NCBI GenBank assembly: GCA_964017125.1 | Contig: CAXHKU010000977.1 | Span: forward strand, 83,636 to 147,635 | DNA: 64,000 bases | Source of the DNA: Flabesymbios commensalis | Lineage: Eukaryota > Annelida > Polychaeta > Terebellida > Flabelligeridae | Direction of reading: 5' to 3' | Part shown: positions 11,687 to 23,130 of the stretch, piece after piece | Layout of the letters: each line of letters starts with the position of its first letter | How positions within the stretch are numbered: the first letter of the stretch is position 1 | Program-made: the position numbers and the translations under genes | Notes under the pieces: model-generated | The model's input: only the letters and a program-made list of their open reading frames with translations | Databases searched by the model: none | Told to the model about the DNA's origin: nothing

Positions 11687-13410
11687 AAACAAGACTACAT
11701 AAGTCCAGGAGCTCCCGCTACTAATTAGAATTTGATTTAAGCAATTTTGTGTAGGGTTATTAACCCTTACACTGCTGCCTAAAATTTGCAGCATTTGTGG
11801 TTTCCCACTAAGTAATATCTGGCACGTTTTTTCTTCAAAAAAACATCTGATGAACAACTGATATTAAAAGCCATTATATTACAAAATCAGTCAGTTAACT
11901 ATATTTAAAGCGCAAATAGAAAGGCACCACAAAACGGAAGTAAAAAAAAATTTTTTTTTTTTTTTTTTTTTTTTAAGAATTTTTTCGGCGACTATAGTCG
12001 CCCACAGCAGGCTGCGCTTGGTTAATTTTGGGCGACTATCCATAGCAGTGTAAGGGTTAATGTAGTCCTAGGCTAGGTCAACTAGGTCTAAGAGACTCAG
12101 TCTAAGAGGAAGATAAGAACTAGACATTCTGTCAGAGATTGCAAACCTCAATTGAAATTAATGATCCTAATCAGTATCCCGGTAATGGTCTACCTATCTG
12201 GCACAGTTTACCCGATATCAGGCCAATAGAGGTAAATAATGGCTGATTTACGGTCATTTTGAATTCGATAGAGACTAGTTGAAAAATTTCAGGGTGCATC
12301 TTCCACCGAAACCTCACATTTTGTTTTATGTAATGGACTAGTATCTAACACAGTTTGCAAAATATTGGGCATGTGAAAGTAAATAATGGCCGATAGGGAC
12401 CATTTTGAATTTGATTGAGTCAGAATTTTTTAAGATGCATCCTCAGCTGAAATCTCACATTTCATTCTATAGTGATGGTCTAGCCCTCTAGCACGGTTTA
12501 CCAAATATCGGCCATGTGAAAGTGAATAATGGCCAATAGGCGGCCATTTTGAATTTGATCGAATCTAAATTTTTAAAGATGCATCTTCTCCTGAAATCTC
12601 ACATATTGTTTTATAGTAATGGTCTAGCAATCTAGCACGGTTTACCAAATAACGGCCATGTGAAAGTGAATAATGGCCGATAGGCGGCCATTTTGAATTT
12701 GATCTAGTCAATTTTTTTCAAGATGCATTCTCTCCTGAAATCTCACATTTTGTTTTATAGTAATGGACCAGCTATCTAACACGGTTACAATTTGTTTTAT
12801 AGTAATGGTGTAGCTATCTTGAGCGGTTTTCATGATATTTCGCAAAATCTTTTAGTCGGATTTACCGATGTTATAAATTAGATCAAAGTGCTGGGTCAAC
12901 TTCAAGGTCAAGGTCCAAAAACCTGAAAAGGCACAACTAGGGACCTTAGAGAACATGTATGTGCAATATGACTGTAATCGGCCCAGCACTTTTCGAGATC
13001 TGCTCCAGAAACGAAGTGTGCGTCAAAACGTCTGAATAAGTTATAGTTCTGAACCAAAAGTAGGTCAAAGTTCATATACCCCAAAAGGCACAACTAGACA
13101 ACCTAGGTGTTGTGTGTAAAATTCGAAGACAATCGGACAAGTACTTTCAGAGATATGCTCCGGAAAAGAATTGTTCACGGACGGCCCAACGCCGTAACAT
13201 CATCATTTTCTCCTCTGCGACCTTGCGTATTAAATTCAGATTTAAAATATTTTAACCTGTCCATTATCAATCTGGAAGTAACCCACATACCAAAAATTGT
13301 TATCCTAGCTTATTTTCTTACAAAGTTATAGGCAAAAGAAGAGGTAAAAACAGAACGGAGGCGGAATACATAACTTTCTCCGTCTCACCTATTGTGACGG
13401 CGGGAGCTAA
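11687..13410 (+). mobile_element. Helentron-like element with central tandem array (copy G1)
   Basis: The head AACAAGACTACATAAGTCC with GGAGCTCCCGC is shared with copies at 17064 and 30764. A leader containing CTGTCAGAGATTGCAAACCT follows, then about five diverged ~145-bp units (each with a GGCCATTTTGAATTTGA word and CACATTTTGTTTTATAGTAATGG). A conserved tail (GTCAAAGTGCTGGGTCAAC through AGATATGCTCCGG) ends in a terminal hairpin closing GGCGGGAGCTA. The layout of head, tandem core, tail and 3' hairpin resembles Helentron-associated elements such as DINE-1 and bivalve pearl. The class assignment is inferred from architecture. A TTAA MITE interrupts the leader. Confidence 0.65.
11764..12056. 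mobile_element. TTAA-target MITE (piggyBac-like), 293 bp
   Basis: Ends CCCTTACACTGCT and AGCAGTGTAAGGG are flanked by TTAA at 11760-11763 and 12057-12060. The uninterrupted sequence GGTTATTAATGTAGTCC at 17.13 kb in the sibling element is the empty site. TTAA targets with CCC-starting ends are typical of piggyBac and its MITEs. The interior has an A-run/T-run junction and GCGACTATAGTCGC, no coding. Confidence 0.85.
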
Positions 13411-13623
13411 TAAAATATGTATAGGCCGGTAGTATATAAATATCTTATCCATCATTAGAATTTAAATTATATGTTCGATTCCCATCATTCACTTTGCTGA
13501 TTTTACACACATTCTGAAGTAGGCCCACTGCACATGTAATGAAAAATGCTTGACAAAAAATAGTCATCAATTGATGGCAGGACCCCTCAGCCGTAGGCTC
13601 TGTCCATCAATATCAAGAAATAA
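13411..13623. repeat. Diverged repeat shared with 22.2-22.33 kb
   Basis: The words TCATTAGAATTTAAATTATATG, CACTTTGCTGATTTTACACAC and AAATGCTTGACAAA-type recur in the same order at 22.20-22.32 kb. Boundaries are not visible. The right part carries an imperfect hairpin around ATTGATGGCAGGACCCCTCAG. Confidence 0.5.
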
Positions 13624-15292
13624 CTAGATTTGCCTGAGGGGCAAAGCTTGCGTCTCCACCCGCCCCACATAGTACATTAATCATAGAGAAATACAGTACT
13701 GTCACCAAATTTTTATGTAAACCAGGGAAAATGTGATGTCAGAATCACACCAAAATCTAATCAACATATGGTCAGGGTAAGTTGCTTCCTTGGAACAAAT
13801 CGGTGAAGCAGTTCAAGCTCTTCAGAGTAACATGTGATTCGTCAGTCATCTTGAATTTGTTGAAAAAATAAAAAAATAAAAACAATTCTCCTGACTTTTT
13901 TCTCAGTACCACTGAGCATACACAAAAGATAAAATTTGAGCTGTATAACCATATTACCAAATTTTGATAATAGACAAAATGAGCAAAACTGAAATATCAG
14001 CTAAAAAACAAAAAAAAAATATAAGTTTTTATTATCATAATTGGACAAAAAACTACTCAGCACACATCCAAGGTGGGGTTATTCCTTTGAAACAAACATG
14101 AAACAAATCCATAAAGCAGTTCAAGCTCCAGAGAGTGACATAGGATTTTGGCAGCCATCTTGGATTTTGTTGAAAAAGCTGAAAAAAAGAACAAAAAAAT
14201 ACCGGGCAAATTCCCTAGGGCCAACAATATTTAAAAATAATCCGAGAAGGGGTGTATAGCTATATTATCAAATTTTGATCATAGCCAAAATGAACAAAAC
14301 TGAAAAATCCGCTTAAATTCTGAAACGTAAAAAAATCATTATCAGAATCACACCAAAAACTAATCAGCACATGTGCAGGGTAAGGTCTTTCCTTTAAACC
14401 AAACATAAAACAAATCCAGAAAGCGGTTCAAGCTCTAGAGAGCGACATAGGATTTTGGCGGCCATCTTGGATTTTGCTGAAGAAGCTGATAAACGCCAAC
14501 AAAAATTACAGGGCAAATTCCTTAGGGGATAATCCGAGCAGGGGCGTATAGCAAAATTAACAAATTTTGAAAATAGCCAAAATGAACAAAATTGAAATAT
14601 CCGCTAAAATTGTGAAACGTAAAAAAAATCATAGTTTTTATTATCAGAATAACATCAAAAACTAATCACCACATGTGCAGAGCAGGGTCTTTCCTTTAAA
14701 CTCCATGGAACAAATCAATAAAGCGGTTCAAGCTCTAGAGAGCGACATAGGATTTTGGCGGCCATCTTGGATTTTGTTGAAGAATCTGAAAAACGCCGAA
14801 TTTTTTACAGGGCAAATTCCTAGGGCCAATATGCGTACTGCAAATATTTAGAAATAATCCGAGTAGGGGTGTATGGCTATACATGTATTACCAAATTTTG
14901 ATGATGGCCAAATGAACAAAACAGAAATATCAGCTAAAATACAAAAACGTAAAAAATCTAAGTTTTTATAATCAGAATCACACCAAAAGCTTTTCAGCTC
15001 ATGGCCAGGGTAAGGTCTTTCCTTTAAACCAAACATGAAACAAATTGATGAAGCGGTTTGAGCTCTAGCGTGCGCCATAGGATTTTGGTGGCCATCTTGG
15101 ATTTTGTTGAAGAAACTGAAAAATGCAAAAATTTACCAGGCAAATTCCCCAGGGCCAGTATGCATACTGTAATTGTTTGAAAATAATCCGAGTAGGGGTT
15201 TTTGAGTGAGAGCAGAAACAAGTGGAGGGCGGCAGCAGGCGGACTTAGCAAAAACGATAAGTCTCCAACAGCACATAGTGGGTGGAGACTTA
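13624..15292 (+). mobile_element. Helentron-like element with five ~300-bp units
   Basis: The head CTAGATTTGCCTGAGGGGC and GTCTCCACCCGCCCCACATAG is mirrored near the right end by CACATAGTGGGTGGAGAC, a subterminal inverted pair. Between them lie five diverged units of about 300 bp starting near 13740, 14040, 14345, 14648 and 14975. Each has a CACACCAAAA..TAATCA start, a GGTTCAAGCTCTAGAGAG word and GGCGGCCATCTTGGATTTTG (some units lose parts). No transposase is present. The design parallels the 145-bp-unit family next to it, though the unit sequence is different. Confidence 0.6.
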
Positions 15293-16694
15293 ATGAGAAC
15301 AAGAACCCTGCAGTTCTGAACATTATTGAGAGTTATTTTTTGCATCAGACTGAAGTTCATATTTTAGCAATGTGCCATGTGAAACTGTAATCAGAACAAA
15401 TATATATTTCCCGCCAATAACTACATTAGATTGCAAAAACTTTCTTAAAAATAATAAGATGCACAAGTGCAATATGTTAGTTCACATGATAGCAGTATAT
15501 TAAAATACTGTGCAAGTATATTAAAATACCGTGCAAGCACTCCCAACCGGATGTAGTGACTTGTTTTAAAATTGTGTAATGAATATTATAAAACTAATTT
15601 ATATGTTGTTTCTTTAAAGAGGTGAAAAAGAACCAGGGGGACAGGTAGCCGCTTCGTCGCATTGCTATGGCGGATCACATATGTGATACTGGATCGTGTA
15701 ATGATGAAAGCGATGGAAGAAAATCCACAACGCCATATCTCTATTATTCAGGGTTTATTTTCAAGCCATAACCATGATTTCGCCAAAGCGTCATTAGATA
15801 GCTGAGTTGTTTAATAAGACCCGCCACTGAAGTAGTGTTTTGCGGCCCACCCAGTGACGTCATTGGGTGCCGCACCAGATTCAGTGAGGTGGTGGTGCCG
15901 CACTGCTCTTAAGAGACAAATTTAGGCTTGGAAATAGTTTTTCTTTTCTAAAAGCCATCTGAGGATACCACAGCAATACAACAGTGTATCTAAGTATTAT
16001 CTAAGTATTAAATACTAGCCAGAGAAGGATTAAGACAGTTTTAATGTGTTATAATCATGTGGGGATAATGTAAGATCACTTTTAAATTATCCAAGATTAA
16101 AGTTCATGGCAGCCTTGTGGCCATACACTAAAGTGAGGTGCTAATATTATTAGCACCCAATGACACTTCTCCCCAATGAACATGCTGCAGTGCTAGGTAC
16201 GGGCCAGTGTATACAAATATAGCAGTGTTAAGTTACACTGTCCCCATATCACACTGCTAGGGAGTGTAACAGTAAGTAGCCCCACGCTATATAGATCTCG
16301 TTTCTGCAGCATGTGGTCAACCTGTGCTTCTGAAGGGGGTCACACAAGACGTCACTGAACTGACCTTATGACCCACTTATCAACCGGTAGAGGATGTGGG
16401 TAGACCTATATACAGATATACTCTATAACATGTTGAATGGCTGATGCCATGATAGCTGCCCTTGTCTCACAGAAATACAGATATCAATTTAACTGTGGTT
16501 ATCTGGGCATCAAAAGACAAATCTCAAAATCGGCCTTCGTAGTGCAATAAGAAAAGTACTTTTAACAGACACATGGTGTTAGATATTTTCTCTGTTCAAT
16601 GAATTTAAAGTCATTGTCGTGAAATTAATCAACATTAAAATACATTAACACATGAAGTAGAGGGAAAGAGTAGAGATTGCTAGCAATCTCTACT
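15293..16694. other. Intronic sequence with two compact hairpins
   Basis: No exon or bounded element was identified. A 33-bp inverted repeat at 15841-15873 (GCGGCCCACCCA / TGGGTGCCGC) is centred on the palindrome TGACGTCA. A second hairpin, GGTGCTAATATTATTAGCACC, lies at 16137-16157. The rest looks like old unique or strongly decayed sequence. Confidence 0.4.
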
Positions 16695-17060
16695 AATAAG
16701 AACTAGACAGTCTGTCAGAGTTCGCAAACCTCCATTGAAATTAATGACCCTACTCAGTATCCCAGTAATGGTGTACCTATCTGGCACGGTTTACGCGATA
16801 TCAAGCCATTCGAGGTAAATAATGGCTGATTGACAGTCATTTAGAATTCGATCTAGTTAAAAAATTTCAGGGTGCATCATCCCCCGAAAAAACCTCACAT
16901 TTTGTTTTATAGTAATGGTAGTTAAAAAATTTCAGGGTGCATCATCCCCCAAAACCTCACATTTTGTTTTATAGTAATGGTCTAGCCATCAAACACAGCT
17001 TGCCAAGTATCGGGCATGTGAAATTTATTATTGGCCAGTAGGCAAACATTTTGAATTTAG
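16695..17060 (+). repeat. Fragment of the 145-bp-unit element
   Basis: It begins abruptly at the leader (AAGAACTAGACAGTCTGTCAG) without the head and carries two diverged units, with a local duplication of the AATTTCAGGGTGCATCATCC segment. It stops just before the head of the full copy at 17064. Confidence 0.7.
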
Positions 17061-17063
17061 TAA

Positions 17064-19468
17064 AACAAGACTACATAAGTCCAGGAGCTCCCGCTCCGAA
17101 TTAGAATTTGATTTAAGCAATTTTGTATAGGGTTATTAATGTAGTCCTGGTCTAGGTCAAAAATCAAGACGCAAGACAACTAGGTCTAAGAAGCCCAGTC
17201 TAAGAGTAAGATAAGAACTAGACAGTCTGTCAGAGATTGCAAACCTCCATTGAAATTAATGATCCTAATCAGTATCCCAGTAATGGTCTACCTATCTGGC
17301 ACGGTTTACCCGATATCAGGCCAATCGAGTTAACTAATAGCTGATTTACGGTCATTTTGAATTCGATATAAATTAGTTAAAAACTTAGGGTGCATCCTCC
17401 CCCGAAACCTCAAATTTTGTTTTATAGTAATGGACTAACATCTAACACAGTTTGCAAAATATTGGGCATGTGAAAGTAAATAATGGCCGATAGGGGGGCA
17501 TTTTGAATTTGATCGAGTCAGAATTTTTCAAGATGCATCCTCAGCTGAAATCTCACATTTCATTCTATAGTAATCGTCTAGCTATCTAGCACGGTTTACC
17601 AAATATCGGCCATGTGAAAGTGAATAATGGCCTAAAGGCGGCCATTTTGAATTTGATCAAGTCAAAATTTTCCAAGATGCATCCTCAGCTGAAATCTCAC
17701 ATTTCATTCTATAGTAATGGTCTAGACATCTAGCACGGTTTACCAAATATCGCCCATGTGAAAGTGAATAATGGCCGATAGGAGGCCATTTTGAATTTGA
17801 TCAAGTCAAAATTTTTCAAGATGCATCCTCTCCTGAAATCTCACATTTTGTTTTATAGTAATGGTCTAGCCATCTAGTACGGTTACCAAAAACCGGCTAT
17901 GTGAAAGTGAATAATGGCCGATAGGCGGCCATTTTGAATTTGATCAAGTCAATTTTTTTCAAGATGCATCCTCTCTTGTAATCTCACATTTTGTTTTATA
18001 GTAATGGTCCAGCTATCTAACACGGTTTACCAAATATCACCAATGTGAAAGTAAATAGTGGCCGATAGGCGGCCATTTTGAATTCGATTGAGTCGAAAGT
18101 TTTAAAAAGGCATCCTCTCTCGAAACGTCACATTTTGTTTTATAGTAATGGTCTAGCTATCTAGCACGGTTTACCTGATATCAGGCCTATCGAGGTAAAT
18201 AATGCTGATTGTCGGCCATTTTGAATTCGTAAGTTAAAAATTTTCAGGGTGCATCCTCCCCCGAAAACTCACACTTTGTTTTATAGTAATCAGGTAATGG
18301 TCTAGCCATCTAGCACGGTTTACCAAATATCAGCCATGTGAAAATGAATAATGGCCGAAAAGGCGGCCATTTTAAATTTGATCAAGTCAAATTTTTTCAA
18401 GATGCATCCTCATCTAAAATCTCACATTTCGTTTTACAGTAATGGTCTAGCCATCTAGCACGGTTGACCAAATAACGGCCATGTGAAAGTGAATAATGGC
18501 CGATAAGCGGCCATTTTGAACTTGGACGAGTTGAATTTTTTCAAAATGCATCCTCTCCTGAAGCCTTACAATTTGTTTTATAGTAATGGTGTAGATATCT
18601 TGAGCGGTTTTCATGATATTCCACAATATCAGGCCTGTCGAGGTGAATAATGGCTGATAGGCGGCCATTTTGAATTTTATCAACTTGAAATTTTTCAAGA
18701 TGCATCCTCTCCTGAAACCTTACAATTTATTTGATATTAATGGTGTAGCTATCTTGAGCGGTTTTCATGATATCCCACAATATCAGGCCTGTCGAGGTGA
18801 ATAATGGCTCATAGGCGGCCATTTTGAATTTTATCAACTTGAAATTTTTCTAGATGCATCCTCTCCTGAAACCTCACAATTTGTTTCATAGTAATGGTGT
18901 AGCTATCTTGAGCGGTTTTCATGATATTCCGCAAAATCTTTCAGTCGGATTTACCGATGTTATAAATTAGGTCAAAGTGCTGGGTCAACTTCAAGGTCAA
19001 AAAACCTGAAAAGGCACAACTAGGGACCTTAGAGAACATGTATGTGCAATATGACTGTCATCGGCCCAGTACTTGTGAGATCTGCTCCGGAAACGAAGTA
19101 CGCGTCAAAACATCTAAATAGGTCATAGTTCTGAATCAGAAGTAGGTCGAAGTTCAAATACCCCAAAAGGCACAACTAGACCCCCTAGGGGTGTTGTGTG
19201 TAAAATTTGAGATATGCTCCGGAAACGAATTGTTTACGGACGGCCCAACGCCGTAACATTATCATTTTCTCCTCTGCAACCTTGCGTATTGAATTCAGAT
19301 TAAAAATATTTTAACCTGTCCATTAGCCACCTGGAAGTAACCCACATACCAAAAATTGTTATCCTAGCTTATTTTCTTACAAAGTTATAGGCAAAAGAAG
19401 AGGCCAAAAAAAAACAGAGGTAGAATCTATAGCTCCCTCCGTCTCACCTACGGTGACAGCTGGAGCTA
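17064..19468 (+). mobile_element. Helentron-like element with central tandem array (copy G2)
   Basis: Full head, leader, roughly eleven ~145-bp units, conserved tail and a 3' terminal hairpin (CACCTACGGTG stem inside CTCCCTCCGTC...GACAGCTGGAGCTA). The leader here is uninterrupted and supplies the empty site for the TTAA MITE of copy G1. Unit order parallels copies G3 and G4 closely, so these share a recent master. No coding sequence. Confidence 0.7.
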
Positions 19469-20140
19469 AAAATGTCAGGGCGCTCCTCCCTCGAAACATC
19501 ACATTTTGTTTTGCAGTAATGGTCTAGCCATCTAACACGGTTTGCCAAATATTGGACATGTGGAAGTGAATAATGGCCGATACGGGGCCATTTTGAATTT
19601 GATCGAGTCATTATTTTTCAAGATGCATCCTCTCCTTACTAGAGTAGCTGATAGTGGTTTTGTATGCACTTTTATGTCCACACCTAAACTCTTCGGAAAT
19701 CAAGTAATTGGAGGCAATTGAACATTTTTGGGTTGGTAACGCATTTTCCATAGACGACGAAATATGTAAAATACCCCCCCCCCTTTTAAGGGAATTACAC
19801 ACGGCAGACGGCATTGTATTTTCTAAGCTATCAATTGGTTTTGATGTTAGACCTTAAATATCATTAATGTAGACCAAATACAAAATGTGAGGTTTCGGGG
19901 GAGGATGCACCTTGGAAATTTTAAACTCTTTCGAATTCAAAAAGGCCGACAATCGGCCATTTTTTACCTGGACAGGCCTGATATCAGGTGAACCATGCTA
20001 GATAGCTAGACTATTACCATAAAACAAAATGTAAGGTTTCATGAGAGGGTACACCCTGAAAAATTTCGGGTTGATCAAATTCAAAATGGCTGCCTATCGG
20101 TCATCATTCACTTTCACATGGCCGATATTTGGTAAACAGG
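19469..20140. repeat. Pieces of the 145-bp-unit family in both orientations
   Basis: 19469-19640 carries one plus-strand unit. 19860-20140 carries two units in the opposite orientation (TTTGGTAAAC, GGCCGATATTTGG and the inverted CATTTTGTTTTATGG). The stretch between them shows no recognised feature beyond a C-run at 19777. Confidence 0.6.
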
Positions 20141-20846
20141 GATTACTCTGGCCCCCCAAAAAAAGTGTGCCCTTAGGGCACACTCAGTCAAAATGTTATG
20201 TACCTATTTGGAAATTGATGTGCCCATGCAGTTTTCTTACTTGGTACAGAGTTGGTGTTTTTTTAAATACAAATTGCTTTGGACTATATCATTCTGGATT
20301 TGTTAATGTGGAGAGGGGGGTGGGATTCGCCGTTTTGGTGCACACTGTAAGTTATCTAACGATTCTTTTTAACAATGAACTCCAGAATCAGAGATTAACA
20401 ATGACGCACTGACACACTGTGACACATAGGCTACATTTAATACTAATACAGCAAAATGACTGAATCAATAGTCACTGTCAGAACATTCAACATGAACAAT
20501 AATTGAACTGAAGGAACTTGTCGAGACCAATCATTTCTTCATCTTAGTCTACTTTTAGCAGTGTAACAATATGCCTAAGCCTATCACCAAAAACTTATTC
20601 CCATGCCCGAACGCCCGGGGCTGCTATCTTTTCACTATGGGCTACCAGAATTTGTCTATTTTTGCCTCTATAGTAAGTAGTCCAGTAGCCTGGGAAGTTC
20701 TTCGGGCTACCAAACACAATAAGGATTCGTCAACCCCTGGGGCCATAACGGTAACCCCCCCCCCCCCCCCAATCACACAAACCCCCCTACTATTTAAGCA
20801 TACATGTATCTTGATGGGTTATCTCTTCAAATAATCCTAAACCTAC
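20141..20846. other. Intronic sequence with a perfect short hairpin
   Basis: A near-perfect palindrome AGTGTGCCCTTAGGGCACACT lies at 20164-20184, possibly the hairpin end of a repeat that cannot be delimited. A C homopolymer occurs at 20757-20770. Nothing coding was found. Confidence 0.4.
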
Positions 20847-20954
20847 CTTGATGATTCATCAGAAGAATCATCAGATGAGTCCATGCTTGAAGATTTGGCC
20901 TTTTTGTTTGGTGAAGACATCCTTCCATTTTGTTTTCTCTTCACAGGAGAATTT
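20847..20954 (-). CDS. NOLC1: Exon of Nopp140/NOLC1-like nucleolar protein
   Basis: A 108-base exon after a T-rich acceptor (TTTTTTTTAG) and before an AAG|GTAGGT donor. Its first base completes AA from the upstream exon (Lys). It encodes NSPVKRKQNGRMSSP, NKKAKSSSMDSSDDSSDESS and leaves AG, which joins T of the exon at 2238-2443 to make Ser. A basic Pro/Lys stretch running into a Ser/Asp/Glu tract just after an LxDIFxxW segment parallels human NOLC1, where LLDIYSFW is followed by a basic linker and SSSDSEDSSEEE. The exact phase agreement across three junctions is the main reason to believe the model. The downstream intron is 18.4 kb and full of transposons. Confidence 0.7.
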
Positions 20955-21149
20955 CTAAAAAAAAACTTCAAGAGTTTGACATAGAGTTAGACAAGTGTAA
21001 ATCGAGAGCTTGGAGCAACACTGTTGCAAGTTATTCTTTTTTAAATTGAGATGATCATACCCTTGCACAACCGACTGTCAAGTACAAAAGAATATACTGT
21101 CTTTCAAAAAGTTTGACGTCCCCCACCTCTGTCTTTCTCCCTAAAAAAC

Positions 21150-21640
21150 ACTCCTCAGTTTTTTAGTGCATATATATCTCTACCTGAAACGGTCCACATT
21201 TACCGGTAGTTTTAAAGTCAGCCATTTTGAATTTGCTCTAGTTTAAATTTTTCAGGACATATCTCTACCTTAAACCACTCATTTTGTTTCATAGTAATGG
21301 TCTAGCTATCTGACATGGTTTGCCAGATATCAGATATATTAAAGTTAATTATGGCCCGTAGTCAGCCATTTTGATTTTGATTGAATTTAAATTTTAAAAG
21401 GCATATCCCCATCTGAAACAGCACATTTTGTTTTACAGTAAAAGTCTAGCTATCTGACATGGTTTGTCAGATATCACTGGTCAGGCATATTAAAGTTAAT
21501 TATAGCCGATAGTCTGCCATTTTGAATTTGATAGAGGGGAATTGTGGGTGCAAAATGAAAGGAATCCCCCCCATGGGTTTCAGAGATCTCTTCCGGAAAT
21601 GAAATGGGGACAGATGGCTGGAGGGCACAACATCCAAGGC
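21150..21640 (+). repeat. Old units of the 145-bp family
   Basis: Three diverged units with TTTTGTTTCATAGTAATGGTC, CAGCCATTTTGA and TGACATGGTTTGCCAGATATC words end near GGGCACAACATCCAAGGCGACGC, an eroded version of the family tail. Older than copies G2-G4 by eye. Confidence 0.55.
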
Positions 21641-21871
21641 GACGCCATAACCCCCGCCCCAACTTTGTCAAGCAGGGGATAAAAACATTGTGCTTACAAG
21701 TACGCGGATAGATGTCATGAACTGTAAGCGTAATCACACACCTAAATGCAACTGAAATAAAGATTGCAAAACTCAATTTAGTTTACCTTAACCTAAAACA
21801 ATTATTTTGCTTTAATGAATGGAAACACATTCTCTTGAACCCTTTTCCTAATACTGTCAACCAAGACTTAC

Positions 21872-21927
21872 TTTTCCCACTCTGTGAAAATGTCTTGTAA
21901 CTTCGGACTTCCTGGAGCAGGCTGCTG
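21872..21927 (-). CDS. NOLC1: Exon of Nopp140/NOLC1-like nucleolar protein (LQDIFTEW)
   Basis: A 56-base exon between a TTATTTCAG acceptor and a GGGAAAA|GTAAGT donor. It encodes QQPAPGSPKLQDIFTEWE plus two bases of a Lys codon completed by the next exon. The LQDIFTEW segment corresponds in position and character to LLDIYSFW, which follows the LisH region in Nopp140. The acceptor is followed directly by CAGCAG, so NAGNAG-type use of alternative acceptors could drop one or two Gln residues. Very short exon, but both splice sites and both phases agree with neighbours. Confidence 0.65.
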
Positions 21928-22079
21928 CTGAAATAACAAAGAACAACCAAATGTTATATTTACATCTTCCACAATTAACAGTTGATTGCCAATGCAACTT
22001 GATTGCAGTGGCAACTAGAAATAGAGGCAAAAACGAATGCATTCCCTGCAATAATTGTAGCAATATCACTGAACAGATA

Positions 22080-22340
22080 AAACAAGAGGCCCAGGGGCCT
22101 TGACGTTTGTCAACAGCATTGCAAAAAATCAGCTATAAATGTGTCAGAGAATGTATATCTATACTCTAAGATGCATTATCATGAAAAGATGTATATCCTT
22201 TATATCGATCATCGTCATTTATATTATTATGTTCGGTTCCAATAATACACTTTGCTGATTTTACACACTACACGTTCTGAAGCACTGCACCTAATGAAAT
22301 ATGCTTGACAAAGAATCATTTCACAGGACTACAATGTTAA
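22080..22340 (+). repeat. Repeat with AACAAGAGGCCCAGGGGCC head
   Basis: The head AACAAGAGGCCCAGGGGCCT is a short palindrome of the type seen at the 5' end of many Helentron-like repeats in marine animals. Sequence at 22200-22320 matches 13445-13560. The right boundary is unknown. Confidence 0.4.
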
Positions 22341-22729
22341 TATTACAAAAGTGCAATTATTGCTTCTTCTGTGACTTTTATCATGCCCCAGTTAGCCAGG
22401 AATTTTCACAAAATCTTTAATTTTCAATTTTAATTCTTCTGCCTAAAATATTCCTAACAAAGTTGTAAAATATCAGCTTTTATTGTGTCTCACTCAGCCG
22501 TGAAATATACAGTAGCCCTAATCCATCATTATCACATGTATACGTAATGCACTTTCACTGCACCCTCTTACGTAATGCCAATTATGGAAATCACAATGTA
22601 TACACACAGTAGACCTAAGGATAAAGACCCATAAAGGCTTTCTCAACTCACACGATCTTTGCTGAAATGTTGCTGTAATGTTGTCAGGCCAACGTTGAGT
22701 CAGGTGTTAGTTGGCTGCATCAAATGCAA

Positions 22730-22915
22730 TAAAATGAAATAAATGGGGTTTTACACCACATCTGTACACATATAGGCTAAACTGGGTAAGGAGAACCTCC
22801 TGAGGATGGTGAGATGAATGAGGTGCCACTGCCCTCCAAACACAGGATTCGAAATTGAGCCCTGTTGGTCTACGGCCGAGCACACTAACTCTCGGTCACG
22901 GAGGCTGCCCACAAT
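22730..22915 (-). repeat. tRNA-derived SINE
   Basis: Read on the minus strand from 22915: GGCAGCCTCCGTGACCGAGAG, TTAGTGTGCTCGGCC, a long-variable-arm-like segment, and TTTCGAATCCTGTG, which fits a pol III B box (GGTTCGAANCC with changes). A body containing ACCTCATTCATCTCACC and a GTGTAAAACCCC tail ending in AT-rich sequence follow. Layout and size (about 185 bp) fit a Ser/Leu-tRNA-type SINE. It sits in the first intron of the NOLC1-like gene model. Confidence 0.6.
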
Positions 22916-23070
22916 ATTCAATATTTAAAATTGAACAGGGAGGAAACATTTTGTTTCTTTGAAACTTGAATGCCAGAGCTGGAGACGAATCTGCGATCTC
23001 TGACTTTCCTAGCAGGCACCAGGGCCCCCCGCCCTTCGGTATTGTTATTACATAAATACAAACACATTAC

Positions 23071-23130
23071 CTGTGGATTTAATATTGGTTCACCATCAGG
23101 GGCACTGCCCAACATTTTTCATATTTTATT
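23071..23130 (-). CDS. NOLC1: First recognised exon of the NOLC1-like gene (MLGSAPDGEPILNPQ)
   Basis: An exon bounded by a TTGTGCAG acceptor (after 23130) and a CCACAG|GTAATG donor. An ATG at 23115 opens 15 codons (MLGSAPDGEPILNPQ) that join in phase 0 to the exon at 21872-21927. An in-frame TGA lies upstream of this ATG within the exon, so either translation starts here and the preceding 15 bases are leader, or a later acceptor (GGGCAG, after 23105) is used and an upstream exon supplies the LisH domain normally present in Nopp140. I found no LisH exon in the window. Least certain exon of the model. Confidence 0.45.

Noticed and set aside
22815-22915. Functional tRNA gene
   Set aside because: The B box is altered, no acceptor stem pairs, and a SINE-type body and tail follow directly.
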